A program made the translations under genes and the position numbers. 64,000 nt of DNA. Origin: Micromonospora coriariae. Its GTDB lineage: Bacteria; Actinomycetota; Actinomycetes; Mycobacteriales; Micromonosporaceae. The stretch lies in NCBI RefSeq assembly GCF_900091455.1, contig NZ_LT607412.1, positions 1,612,001 through 1,676,000 on the forward strand. Reading direction: 5' to 3'. A model generated the notes under the pieces. The model did not search any database. It had not been told where the DNA came from and saw only the letters and a program-made list of their open reading frames with translations. Numbering within the stretch: position 1 is the first letter of the stretch; each line of letters begins with the position of its first letter. Shown piece after piece: positions 7,593 to 16,335 of the stretch.

Positions 7593-10391
7593 ATGACCGC
7601 GCAGACGCAGGACAACCATGACGCGATGCAGCAGGCGATCCGGCTCGTGCTCGCACTGCTTCCTCAGGACCGTCAGGCAACGCACGACGAGATCGCGGAG
7701 AGCGTCGATCCGATCTGGGTGATGCAGCAGTCCCGCGGCCAGTTGCTTGACCGGGACGTCCTGCTCAAGGAGATCGAGTCGCGGGTTGCGGTGTGGCAGG
7801 ACGACTCGGTCGGTTTGAAGGACGATCGCAACCACATCGAATGGCTCACCGAGGCTCAGCTGGAGCGCAGCTGGGACTTCTGGGACCGCTACCGCCGGTA
7901 TCTCGAGGATGTCCGCCTGATGCCGCCGCGGGTCGTCCGGCGACTGGACCAGAGCACGGACCGCATCCTGCGCCAGATCGAGGACCCCCGACGTCCGGGC
8001 GCCTGGCGTCGTACCGGCCTCGTGGTCGGCCAGGTGCAGTCGGGCAAGACCGGCAACTACATCGGCTTCGCCAGCAAGGCGGCCGATGCCGGTTACAAGC
8101 TCATCGTGATCCTGGCCGGCATCCACAACAGCCTCCGGAGTCAGACCCAACTCCGGGTCGATGAGGGCCTGCTCGGCTTCGACACGCAGTACCAGCAGCG
8201 CTATGACGAAGCCACGAACACCGCACGCATCGGCGTCGGCGTGATGCCCGGCGTGAAGCGGCTGAAGATCGCCTCACTGACGAACAGCGCGGAAGGTGGG
8301 GATTTCAAGCAGCAGATAGCCAGGAACCTCAATCTGCCGATCGGTGACTACCCGGTCGTTCTCGTAATCAAGAAGCACAAAAGCATCCTTGAGAACGTCC
8401 GCAAGTGGATCGTCGAGGTTGAGGGCGTGCCCGTCGGGGACGGTAAGTCCAAGGTCGTGCGGGACATTCCTCTCCTCGTCATCGACGATGAGGCGGATCA
8501 CGCGTCCGTCGACACGACCAAGGACGATGACACTGACCCCTCGACGATCAACCGGTCGATCAGGCATCTGCTCAACAGCTTCGACAAGGCTGCATACGTC
8601 GGATACACCGCGACGCCCTTCGCCAACATCTACATCAAGCCGAAGGCGGACCACGACACGTTCGGGCTCGACCTGTTCCCCGAGAGCTTCATCGAGAGCC
8701 TGCCTGCGCCTTCGAACTACCTCGGCCCGGAGCGCGTGTTCGGGCTGAACGCGACGGACCCGGATGACGACGGGATCAGAGCTCTTCCGATCTTCCGCCC
8801 CGTCCATGACCACGAGGCCTGGATGCGTCCGCGGCACAAGAAGGAGTGGGTGCCGCCGGAGGAACTTCCCCCGTCACTCCGCGAGGCGATCGACTCCTTC
8901 ATTCTGACGTGCGCCGCCCGTCGGGTACGCGGACAGGGTTCGCAGCACAACTCCATGCTCGTCCACGTCACGCGGTTCGTCAGCGTGCAGAACCGGATCC
9001 GCGACCAGATCGACGAGCACGTCAGCCTGACGCGTGACCGACTCCGCGACGGCATGGGCGGCGAAGCCACCCACGTGCTCGCCCGACTCCGACTCCTGTG
9101 GGAGAGGGACTTCACCACCACCAGTGCGACGTTTTCGGCGGAGGAAGCCTCGCCGGTCCAGTGGACCGACGTAGAGAAGGAGCTGCGACCGGCTCTCCGG
9201 AAGATCGATGTCCGGGCTGTCAACGGCACCTCCCGCGACGCGCTCGAGTACTACGAGAACCGCAAGGCCGGTCTGTCCGTCATCGCCGTGGGTGCGGACA
9301 AGCTCTCCCGCGGCCTGACGCTGGAAGGCCTCAGCGTCAGCTACTACCTGCGCACGTCGAGTATGTACGACACGCTGCTGCAGATGGGCCGCTGGTTCGG
9401 TTACCGCCCCGGCTACGAGGACCTGTGCCGGCTGTACACGACGCCCGAGCTCTTCAACTCGTACGGTGAGATCACGGCAGCGGACAACGAGCTCCGTCAG
9501 GACTTCGCGGAAATGGCGCGCCTCGGCCAGACGCCGGAGAGCTTTGGACTGCGCGTGCGCGCTTCTCCGGCCGGGCTGGCGGTCACCGCCGCCAACAAGA
9601 TGCGACGCGGCGTCAAGGTGCGGCTCAGCTACTCCGGCGAGCTTCCTGAGACGACGGTCTTCAGCCTGCATGCCGAGGCTGTCCGGCGGAACTTCGACAT
9701 CCTCGAACGCTTCATCACCGGCTTGGACGAGCAGAACGCTCCTGTACTCGACGGGACCAGCCTGGTTTGGCAGGGCGTGCCGCCCACCGAGATCATTGAC
9801 GGTTTCCTCGACGGATACATTTCCGACCGCGGCTCCTACCGGGTGCGCCCGGCGCTCATCGCGCAGTACATCCGTGGCTGCATTTCGGTGGGCGAGCTGT
9901 CGCGTTGGACGGTGAGACTGGTGGGCACGCCCACCGGAAGGCCGCGCAAGATTGGCACTCAGCGACTTCGCCTCGTGACCCGTTCCCGTCCGGATGGCTT
10001 GCAACCGGAAGAAGGACGGCACACCATCAAGCGCGTGCTCAGTCCAGCGGACGAGAGCAGGGATCTCTCCGGTGAGCTCCGAACACGCGCGCTGGAAGCG
10101 ACGAGCGCAGCGCGTCGGCTCGAAGCCGACCGCAAGGGGAAGGAGTTCAAGGAGCCGAACATCCCCACCGGGCAACCACTCCGGAGGTTCCGGCCCGTGC
10201 AGGAGCCGTTACTCCTGATCTACCCGATCGAACACCCCGAGGCTGAGAACGACGCCAACCTTCCTCCGTTGGTCGGCTTCGCGATCAGCTTCCCGTTCTC
10301 GGAGCACCCGACCGAGACCGAGTACGTTGTCAATGACGTCTGGAGGCAACTCGAGATCGATTTCTTCGATGACGAGGATCCGGACGAGTGA
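7593..10391 (+). CDS. Z1-domain superfamily II-like ATPase
   Basis: The 932-residue protein has a Walker A loop GQVQSGKTGNYIG near residue 147, a Walker B LLVIDDEADHAS near 296, a TATPFAN motif near 335, and the diagnostic Z1 segment RGLTLEGL...QMGRWFGYRPGYEDLCRL near 575-605. Z1 ATPases are found with GHKL ATPases and methyltransferases in bacterial restriction islands and are thought to translocate on DNA or couple ATP hydrolysis to nuclease loading. GGGGAGG precedes the ATG. The stop codon overlaps the next GTG (GTGA), so translation is coupled with the downstream nuclease gene. Family assignment is strong; mechanism is inferred. Confidence 0.92.
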   Translation: MTAQTQDNHDAMQQAIRLVLALLPQDRQATHDEIAESVDPIWVMQQSRGQLLDRDVLLKEIESRVAVWQDDSVGLKDDRNHIEWLTEAQLERSWDFWDRYRRYLEDVRLMPPRVVRRLDQSTDRILRQIEDPRRPGAWRRTGLVVGQVQSGKTGNYIGFASKAADAGYKLIVILAGIHNSLRSQTQLRVDEGLLGFDTQYQQRYDEATNTARIGVGVMPGVKRLKIASLTNSAEGGDFKQQIARNLNLPIGDYPVVLVIKKHKSILENVRKWIVEVEGVPVGDGKSKVVRDIPLLVIDDEADHASVDTTKDDDTDPSTINRSIRHLLNSFDKAAYVGYTATPFANIYIKPKADHDTFGLDLFPESFIESLPAPSNYLGPERVFGLNATDPDDDGIRALPIFRPVHDHEAWMRPRHKKEWVPPEELPPSLREAIDSFILTCAARRVRGQGSQHNSMLVHVTRFVSVQNRIRDQIDEHVSLTRDRLRDGMGGEATHVLARLRLLWERDFTTTSATFSAEEASPVQWTDVEKELRPALRKIDVRAVNGTSRDALEYYENRKAGLSVIAVGADKLSRGLTLEGLSVSYYLRTSSMYDTLLQMGRWFGYRPGYEDLCRLYTTPELFNSYGEITAADNELRQDFAEMARLGQTPESFGLRVRASPAGLAVTAANKMRRGVKVRLSYSGELPETTVFSLHAEAVRRNFDILERFITGLDEQNAPVLDGTSLVWQGVPPTEIIDGFLDGYISDRGSYRVRPALIAQYIRGCISVGELSRWTVRLVGTPTGRPRKIGTQRLRLVTRSRPDGLQPEEGRHTIKRVLSPADESRDLSGELRTRALEATSAARRLEADRKGKEFKEPNIPTGQPLRRFRPVQEPLLLIYPIEHPEAENDANLPPLVGFAISFPFSEHPTETEYVVNDVWRQLEIDFFDDEDPDE

Positions 10392-11395
10392 CGATCCGAG
10401 AAGAAGACTGGGGGCCCCTCGAGGCTGAACACCACCCGTACGGCATCGTCGCCCGACGGCTTTTTCCACAATCGCCGCACGACATCTTCCTGGCGGTTCA
10501 GCAGCCAACCGGGAGACGGGTGCTCCTTCTGCGGGTGCCGGCATCTGCCGGTCAGACGGTGGTCGATCAGTTTCCGTCGTTGCCCAGCACCCGCGGTCTT
10601 GTGATCGAGTTCGCGACGGCGCCCGACGGCAGCACCGAGCTTCGGGTCGTCCTCACCGTGGACGAGCGGCGCGAGGTCTTCAATCCGCTGATCGCCGACA
10701 TGGCTGCGACCGCACAGGCAGCGGTGGGCCCCGTTGAGGCTCTGACTGCGGCCATCGAGCGCTTCGAACACTGGCGTCATCTCCTCCAGTCCATCCGCGA
10801 CACGGGGCTCAGTGAAGAGGCACGACGCGGTCTGTTCGGGGAGCTGATCGTCCTACGCGACCACCTTTGTCCGGTCCTGCCGCCTCAGGAGGCGGTGTCG
10901 GCCTGGCGTGGGCCGATCGGGACGAATCAGGACTTCGAGCTGGCCAACTGTGCCATCGAGGTCAAAACGGGGACGGGGAGAAACCCTCGGAGCATCGTCA
11001 TCGCGAGCGAGCGTCAGCTCGATGACACCGGGACAGACCACCTGCTGCTGGCCCACCTGTCGCTGGACGAACGTCGGGGCGGCTCGGGCGAGTCGCTCAA
11101 TGCCGTCGTCGACTCCCTGCGTCAGGCGTCACCGTCCGCGGCGGTACGAGCAGAACTTGATGATCGGCTCATCCGTGCCGGCTACCTTTCCGAACACCGG
11201 CATCTGTACGACGAGCTCCGCTACACCGTCCGGGGAACGGACTTCTGGCACGTCACCGACGACTTTCCGCGCATCACGGAGGCTGACCTACGGCCAGGGG
11301 TCGGGGGCTGCCGCTACCGAATCAGCACTGTCGGACTGGACCAGTACGGTGTATCCGCCGAGCGGGTCGCCAGGATTGTCAAGGGGGAGGCATGA
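10388..11395 (+). CDS. PD-(D/E)XK-type restriction nuclease (DUF4420-like)
   Basis: The 335-residue protein has FGELIVLRDHL near residue 156, then WRGPIGTNQDFEL and CAIEVKTGTG near 175-200. The D-F-E and E-V-K residues fit the D and (D/E)xK metal-binding signature of the PD-(D/E)XK nuclease fold. Proteins of this type directly follow Z1 ATPases in MORC-type restriction operons. The gene overlaps its neighbours by four bases on both sides (GTGA with Z1, ATGA with AIPR), which implies fixed stoichiometry and probably one complex. It is the best candidate for the DNA-cutting subunit, although catalysis is inferred from the motif alone. Confidence 0.85.
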   Translation: MTIREEDWGPLEAEHHPYGIVARRLFPQSPHDIFLAVQQPTGRRVLLLRVPASAGQTVVDQFPSLPSTRGLVIEFATAPDGSTELRVVLTVDERREVFNPLIADMAATAQAAVGPVEALTAAIERFEHWRHLLQSIRDTGLSEEARRGLFGELIVLRDHLCPVLPPQEAVSAWRGPIGTNQDFELANCAIEVKTGTGRNPRSIVIASERQLDDTGTDHLLLAHLSLDERRGGSGESLNAVVDSLRQASPSAAVRAELDDRLIRAGYLSEHRHLYDELRYTVRGTDFWHVTDDFPRITEADLRPGVGGCRYRISTVGLDQYGVSAERVARIVKGEA

Positions 11396-13401
11396 GCCAG
11401 ACCAGCCTGTCGGCTTACGCGCAGGAACTCGTCGCCGACGTGCTCGCCACAGCCGAGGCGGAGAACGCCACCGCTCCGGACACCTTCACCCGACGTGTTC
11501 TGGATGAGTTGGAGCAGGCCGGCGAGGTGGAGAACACCTTCACCGCGTACCACAAGGCCCTCGGTCTTGAGGTCAACGGCTACGGAATGAACGAGTCCCT
11601 CGGGACCCTGGATCTGTTCATCACCCAGTTCAGCCTTCAGCCGGAGGAAGCTCGCCTGACTCGGAGCCAAGCTGAGGGGCACTTCAAGCGGCTGCTGACC
11701 TTCGTGCGCAAGTGCCGTGACGGTCTCGCCAGGGACATTGATGAGTCGTCGGACGTGCATGACATGTGTGTCGCGGTTGAAAAGGCTCTGCCCAACGCTC
11801 CGCGGATCCGACTGTTCCTCCTGACGGACACCGTCAGCGCGGTTTCGACGCTGCCGCCCGGCGAGCTGGACGGTCTCACCGTCACCCACGAGGTCTGGGA
11901 CATCAACCGGCTCCACCGGCTGGCTTCCTCGGGGACGCTCAGCGAGCCGATCGCGGTCGAGTTCGATCCACCGCTCCCCTGCCTCGCGACGCCCGAGACC
12001 GACCGCAACTACTCCGTCTTCCTAGCGATCATCCCGGGACAGGAGTTGGCCGACCTCTACGGCCGGCACGGCACACGGTTGCTGGAGCTGAATGTCCGGT
12101 CGTTCCTGCAGACCAAGGGTGGGGTCAACAAGGGGATCCGGGACACCCTTCTGCACAACCCGGACCGTTTTCTGGCCTACAACAATGGCATCACCGCCAC
12201 AGCTTCGACCGTCGAGTTCACTGAACTGCCCGAGGGCGGTCAGGCGGTCAGCAAGATCCATGATCTGCAAATTGTCAACGGCGGTCAGACCACGGCCTCG
12301 ATCCACTACGCGCACACGCGTGACAAGGCGGATCTCAGCCGCGTCCATGTACAGATGAAGCTGACCCGGGTCTCCCCCGACCGCCTGCAGGAAATCGTTC
12401 CGGAGATCTCCAAGTACTCGAACACCCAGAACAAGGTCACGGTCGTCGACTTCAGCTCGAACCACCCGTTCCACGTTGCCATCGAACAGGTCACGCGATC
12501 ACTCTGGGCACCGGCTGCGGACGGAAGCGGGCAGGAGACGAAGTGGTTCTACGAACGCGCCCGAGGGCAGTACACCGACGCCCTAGCCCGCGAACGCACC
12601 CCAGCCAATCAGCGCAAGTTCAAGAGCCTGCATCCGACCGCGCAGAAGTTCACCAAGGCTGATGCTGCCAAGTTCATTCACTCATGGGCCGGACTTCCCT
12701 ACCTGGTGAGTCGAGGGGCTGAGAAGAACTTCCGCGAGCTCATGATGCGGATGGGTGACAATGCCCCGGAGGTTGACAAGAGCTACGCGCAGCGTCTGCT
12801 CGCCAAGGCAATGCTGTTCAAGGCCACCGACAAGATCGTTGCAGCGCGAGACTTCGGCGGCTACAAAATCAACATCACCTCATATTCGATAGCTCGGCTC
12901 GTGGAGGCCACCAACCGGCGGGTGGACCTGGACCGCATCTGGCGGGAGCAGGGGCTGTCGCCCGCGCTCGCCGCTGCTCTCGACGACCTGTGCGCGCCCG
13001 TCCGCGAGGTGATCGTCAACCCGCTCCGAGGAGGCGCCAACATCGGCGAATGGGCAAAGCGTCCGGACTGCTGGGAGTCGGTGCTCGCCATCCCATGGAC
13101 GGTCCCCGACGATCTCGCGGCCGAACTGGCGGACCAGCCGCTGGAGGACAGCGCTCCGACAGCTTCGGATGAAACCACCGCAGGCGATGTCGCTCTGGTG
13201 ATGGCTGTCTCCGCCCCCGGATGGTTCGCTCTGGCCAAATGGGCCAAGGAGACGAGGAATCTCCAGCCCTGGCAGCGACAACTGGCGGAGACTGTCGGCC
13301 GCTATATCAACAACAGCTGGCCGGTTGCCGAAAAGCAGGCATCGCAGGTACTGCGGGTCATGGCCGAGGCACAGCGGCTCGGGTTCAAGAGCGCGCCCTG
13401 A
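11392..13401 (+). CDS. AIPR-family abortive infection protein
   Basis: The 669-residue protein contains the AIPR signature: LNVRSFLQTKGGVNKGIRDT near residue 232, then FLAYNNGITATAS near 262 and DLQIVNGGQTTASI near 291. AIPR proteins were named from a lactococcal phage-resistance (abortive infection) gene and recur beside Z1 and PD-(D/E)XK genes. Their biochemical activity is not settled in my knowledge. The ATGA overlap with the nuclease gene and the conserved order support a shared complex or co-regulated effector. The tail after about residue 590 (ASDETTAGD) is a low-conservation extension. Confidence 0.9.
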   Translation: MSQTSLSAYAQELVADVLATAEAENATAPDTFTRRVLDELEQAGEVENTFTAYHKALGLEVNGYGMNESLGTLDLFITQFSLQPEEARLTRSQAEGHFKRLLTFVRKCRDGLARDIDESSDVHDMCVAVEKALPNAPRIRLFLLTDTVSAVSTLPPGELDGLTVTHEVWDINRLHRLASSGTLSEPIAVEFDPPLPCLATPETDRNYSVFLAIIPGQELADLYGRHGTRLLELNVRSFLQTKGGVNKGIRDTLLHNPDRFLAYNNGITATASTVEFTELPEGGQAVSKIHDLQIVNGGQTTASIHYAHTRDKADLSRVHVQMKLTRVSPDRLQEIVPEISKYSNTQNKVTVVDFSSNHPFHVAIEQVTRSLWAPAADGSGQETKWFYERARGQYTDALARERTPANQRKFKSLHPTAQKFTKADAAKFIHSWAGLPYLVSRGAEKNFRELMMRMGDNAPEVDKSYAQRLLAKAMLFKATDKIVAARDFGGYKINITSYSIARLVEATNRRVDLDRIWREQGLSPALAAALDDLCAPVREVIVNPLRGGANIGEWAKRPDCWESVLAIPWTVPDDLAAELADQPLEDSAPTASDETTAGDVALVMAVSAPGWFALAKWAKETRNLQPWQRQLAETVGRYINNSWPVAEKQASQVLRVMAEAQRLGFKSAP

Positions 13402-13439
13402 CGTCGTGGCGCGCACCGAACGAGAATGAAAGGAACACT

Positions 13440-16205
13440 GTGACCAGCGCGGCATTCGCGGATCTACCTCCCGAGGCGTACCACGACGCGTCCTGGATCC
13501 AGGTGCTGCCCTGGCTCACTCACCACACTCCCGCAACCGCACGGGAACTCACCGAGCTCACGCCCTCGCCGGACTGGTGGCTCACGGAGTCGCCTGCGGT
13601 CACGACGATGACGGCCCAGCATGACGCTCTCTGTCGTTACCTCGCCCGACTCTTCTTGGTACGGCACTCGGAGGAGGTTTTCGGACCCAGCTTCCCGACC
13701 GTCCCCCGCAGCCTGCCCCTGTCCACCCTGTCGAGCGGAGCCCGGGCCAGAACCGCGTTCCAGAGACTTCAGGCGCAGAACTTCGCTGATCTTGAGTCGT
13801 TGTCGGTCAGGGACCTGTATGACGTCCGCGGCACGGGACAGGGCACGGTCGAGGAGGTCATCTCCGCGCTCGTGTCCGCCGCCATCATCCGCTCGGGTGA
13901 TCCGAACGCCAGCGACCGCTTCGAGAGCGAGGAGCAAGCGGAGACTGCGTCGGCAGCAGTGCTGCCCCCGGCGCAGGCACAATTGCTCGAGGACCTCGGG
14001 CAACTGGCAGCGTGGCGCCACATCCGACAACGCGGCGAGCAGTCGCTGCTGAAGGTCGTCATCGACGACGGTGCGCCCGAGCAAATCCAGGAGGTGGCGC
14101 TTCGGCTGAACTCCCTGACCGCCGGAGACATCGCCGCAGACAGCGGCAGCTCCGATCCCGTCCTCGAGTTCACCGCCCTCCTGTCGGAGTTCGATGATCG
14201 ACAGTTGCGGATCCTGCGGGACAGATTCCTCGGCAGACCCCCGAAAAAGCTCGCCCAACTTGCGAGCGAGTTCGATTTATCGCGCGAGCGTGTGCGTCAG
14301 ATCGAGAACAAGATCAGGGACCTGCTCGCCGGGAGCTTCCACTTCGGCACCAGCATTGGCAATCTCCTCGCCAGTCTCCGAGCTGAAATCCAACCGATCG
14401 CCGCGCTGGACCGCCTGATCACGCTGCACCCTGATCTCGCCCGTGACGTTCCCGGCGTCGACGTGCCGCTGTGGCTGGTGCTCGACCGCCTCGATGACTA
14501 CTTCGAGGTCACCGACGGGTGGGCCGCCGCGCCCGACGTGAATACAGCCCGCGAGCAGACGCGAACGCTACTCGAGGACTTCGCAACTGAGCACGGTCTG
14601 GTTGACCTCGCCGCGGTCACCGCAGCCACCACCATGCCCAGGACCGAGCTGCTCGCCTGGTTGACCTGGTGCGGCTACACGCTGCACAACAACCAGATCC
14701 TGACCCGCATCCGATCGCTCAGCGACCATGCGGCAGGGCTGCTGGCAGCGACGGGCGAGCCTCTCCACATCGACGAGCTGCAGCTGCACATGGGCCGGGA
14801 CAACAGCATCCGTAGCCTCGCCAACCAGCTGGGCGAGGACGAGCGCTTCGTCAGGACCGACCGGGCGACGTGGGGGCTCGCCAGCTGGGAAATGGAGGAG
14901 TACACGTCCATCCGGCAGCAGATCGGCCTGGAGCTTGCAGCAACGGGAGGCGAAATCGAGATCGGCCGCCTGATCGAGTCGATCACCAGCCGCTTCGACG
15001 TATCTCCCAGCAGTGTCCAAGCCTATGCCGGCAACGGCGACTACGAGATCGCACAGGGCGTCGTGCGACGTCGTGAATCGCCGGTGGCACCGCGTAAGGC
15101 CCCAACCGCCACCCGCCGACTCTTCCGACACGACGACTGGTGGAAGTTCCGCATCACCATCACCCGGGACCACCTTCGCGGATCCGGCTTCCCTGTCCCC
15201 TCTGGCGTGGCAAACCTCGTCGGATGCGCTCAAGGGGAGGTGGTGGAGCTGGAGTCGGATCTCGGCACTCAGAGCATCCGATGGACAGGGCTCCAGCCTG
15301 CGAGCGGCACCATCAAGAGGTTCCTGGATCGGCTCGAAGCGCGCGAGGGACAGATGGCGTTCCTCGAGTTCGGTCCGTACGAGCGCTTCAACCTCTCCAT
15401 CGAGGATCCGGTCGACCCGGAGGCGGACCAGCTCGACCAGGCCGTGGCCTTGATCGGCGCCGAGGGAGTCGGGACCCCGGAAGAGGCGACGATGGCGCTC
15501 GCCGACGCGGCTGGTCTTCCGCTCGATGCGAAGCCTCGTCGTATTCTTGCGGCCTACCGGCAGCGCGGCGACGACGACATCGCGGGGCTCCTGGAGCAGG
15601 TTTGGACACGCCCCCGGCATCAGTGGGCGAACCAGGCTGAGGTCGTTGATCGCGCCGCTGCGGAGACAGCGCAGAGCGGACCCGGCGAGGCAGATGGCGG
15701 GAACGAGACAACGGCCAATGACGACCTAGACAACCACAGCACAGGCACGGACGAGCTGACCGAGAGCGGATCCGTGGATCAGGACGACGATCAACTCCTG
15801 GCCGGCAAAGGCTGGGTGCCGGTGCCGACGGGCTATCGCAGTGTCGGCTGGGTTCGGCCGCACGAGGCGGAGGCGGCCGTGCTGGCCTACCAGCTGCACG
15901 CCGATGTTCCCGTGCATGACGGCGAAAAGATCACGGGCTGGGCCAGGTACGTCGATGACAGCTCTGTGGACGCCTCAAGGTTCCGCGCGAACGTCACAGT
16001 CTGCAGGTCCCGGACGCATGGGGAGCGGATCGTCTGCTGGATCCGCGAGCATGAAGCGTTCAGCATCACCCAGGCTGCGGCTGAGATGCGTTCGGTGTCG
16101 ATTTTCGGCCCTGATGACACGACGGCGGGCCTCGTTGAGTACTTCGAGCCGGGCAGCGCGGCGGCTGAACGCTACAGGAGCACGACCCGGCTCCTGCGTG
16201 CGTAA
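13440..16205 (+). CDS. multi-domain DNA-binding protein with sigma-4-like HTH, HARE-HTH-like region and novel C-terminal module
   Basis: This 921-residue protein has several DNA-binding regions in series. Residues about 110-150 resemble the helix-hairpin-helix of RNA polymerase alpha CTD (LSVRDLYDVRGTGQGTVEEVI). Residues about 250-297 are a sigma-70 region 4-like HTH (KLAQLASEFDLSRERVRQIE). Residues about 440-485 look like a HARE-HTH winged helix (PLHIDELQLHMG, then FVRTDRATWGLASW). An acidic linker (about 735-790) leads to a 129-residue C-terminal module (793-921) shared with the helicase at 16336-21882. GTG 13440 follows AAGGA, 38 bases after the AIPR gene, so it is probably the last gene of that operon. 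Possible jobs are sequence-specific targeting of the restriction complex or transcriptional control. No nuclease motif is evident. Confidence 0.75.
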   Translation: MTSAAFADLPPEAYHDASWIQVLPWLTHHTPATARELTELTPSPDWWLTESPAVTTMTAQHDALCRYLARLFLVRHSEEVFGPSFPTVPRSLPLSTLSSGARARTAFQRLQAQNFADLESLSVRDLYDVRGTGQGTVEEVISALVSAAIIRSGDPNASDRFESEEQAETASAAVLPPAQAQLLEDLGQLAAWRHIRQRGEQSLLKVVIDDGAPEQIQEVALRLNSLTAGDIAADSGSSDPVLEFTALLSEFDDRQLRILRDRFLGRPPKKLAQLASEFDLSRERVRQIENKIRDLLAGSFHFGTSIGNLLASLRAEIQPIAALDRLITLHPDLARDVPGVDVPLWLVLDRLDDYFEVTDGWAAAPDVNTAREQTRTLLEDFATEHGLVDLAAVTAATTMPRTELLAWLTWCGYTLHNNQILTRIRSLSDHAAGLLAATGEPLHIDELQLHMGRDNSIRSLANQLGEDERFVRTDRATWGLASWEMEEYTSIRQQIGLELAATGGEIEIGRLIESITSRFDVSPSSVQAYAGNGDYEIAQGVVRRRESPVAPRKAPTATRRLFRHDDWWKFRITITRDHLRGSGFPVPSGVANLVGCAQGEVVELESDLGTQSIRWTGLQPASGTIKRFLDRLEAREGQMAFLEFGPYERFNLSIEDPVDPEADQLDQAVALIGAEGVGTPEEATMALADAAGLPLDAKPRRILAAYRQRGDDDIAGLLEQVWTRPRHQWANQAEVVDRAAAETAQSGPGEADGGNETTANDDLDNHSTGTDELTESGSVDQDDDQLLAGKGWVPVPTGYRSVGWVRPHEAEAAVLAYQLHADVPVHDGEKITGWARYVDDSSVDASRFRANVTVCRSRTHGERIVCWIREHEAFSITQAAAEMRSVSIFGPDDTTAGLVEYFEPGSAAAERYRSTTRLLRA

Positions 16206-16280
16206 GGCGAACGGCAACACGGCTGACGGAGACGACGCAAGGGGCCGCTGGCGGCCCGATCGCTGGTCGCTCGCGACGAC

Positions 16281-16327
16281 CGAGGCGGCCGTGACCCCAT
16301 CCGAAGGTGGAGGTGACGGCCGCCTCG
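16281..16327. terminator. bidirectional terminator hairpin
   Basis: A perfect 12-bp stem (CGAGGCGGCCGT at 16281-16292 with ACGGCCGCCTCG at 16316-16327) encloses a 23-base loop between two convergent stop codons. There is no U-tract. Confidence 0.5.
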
Positions 16328-16335
16328 GCGTCCGG

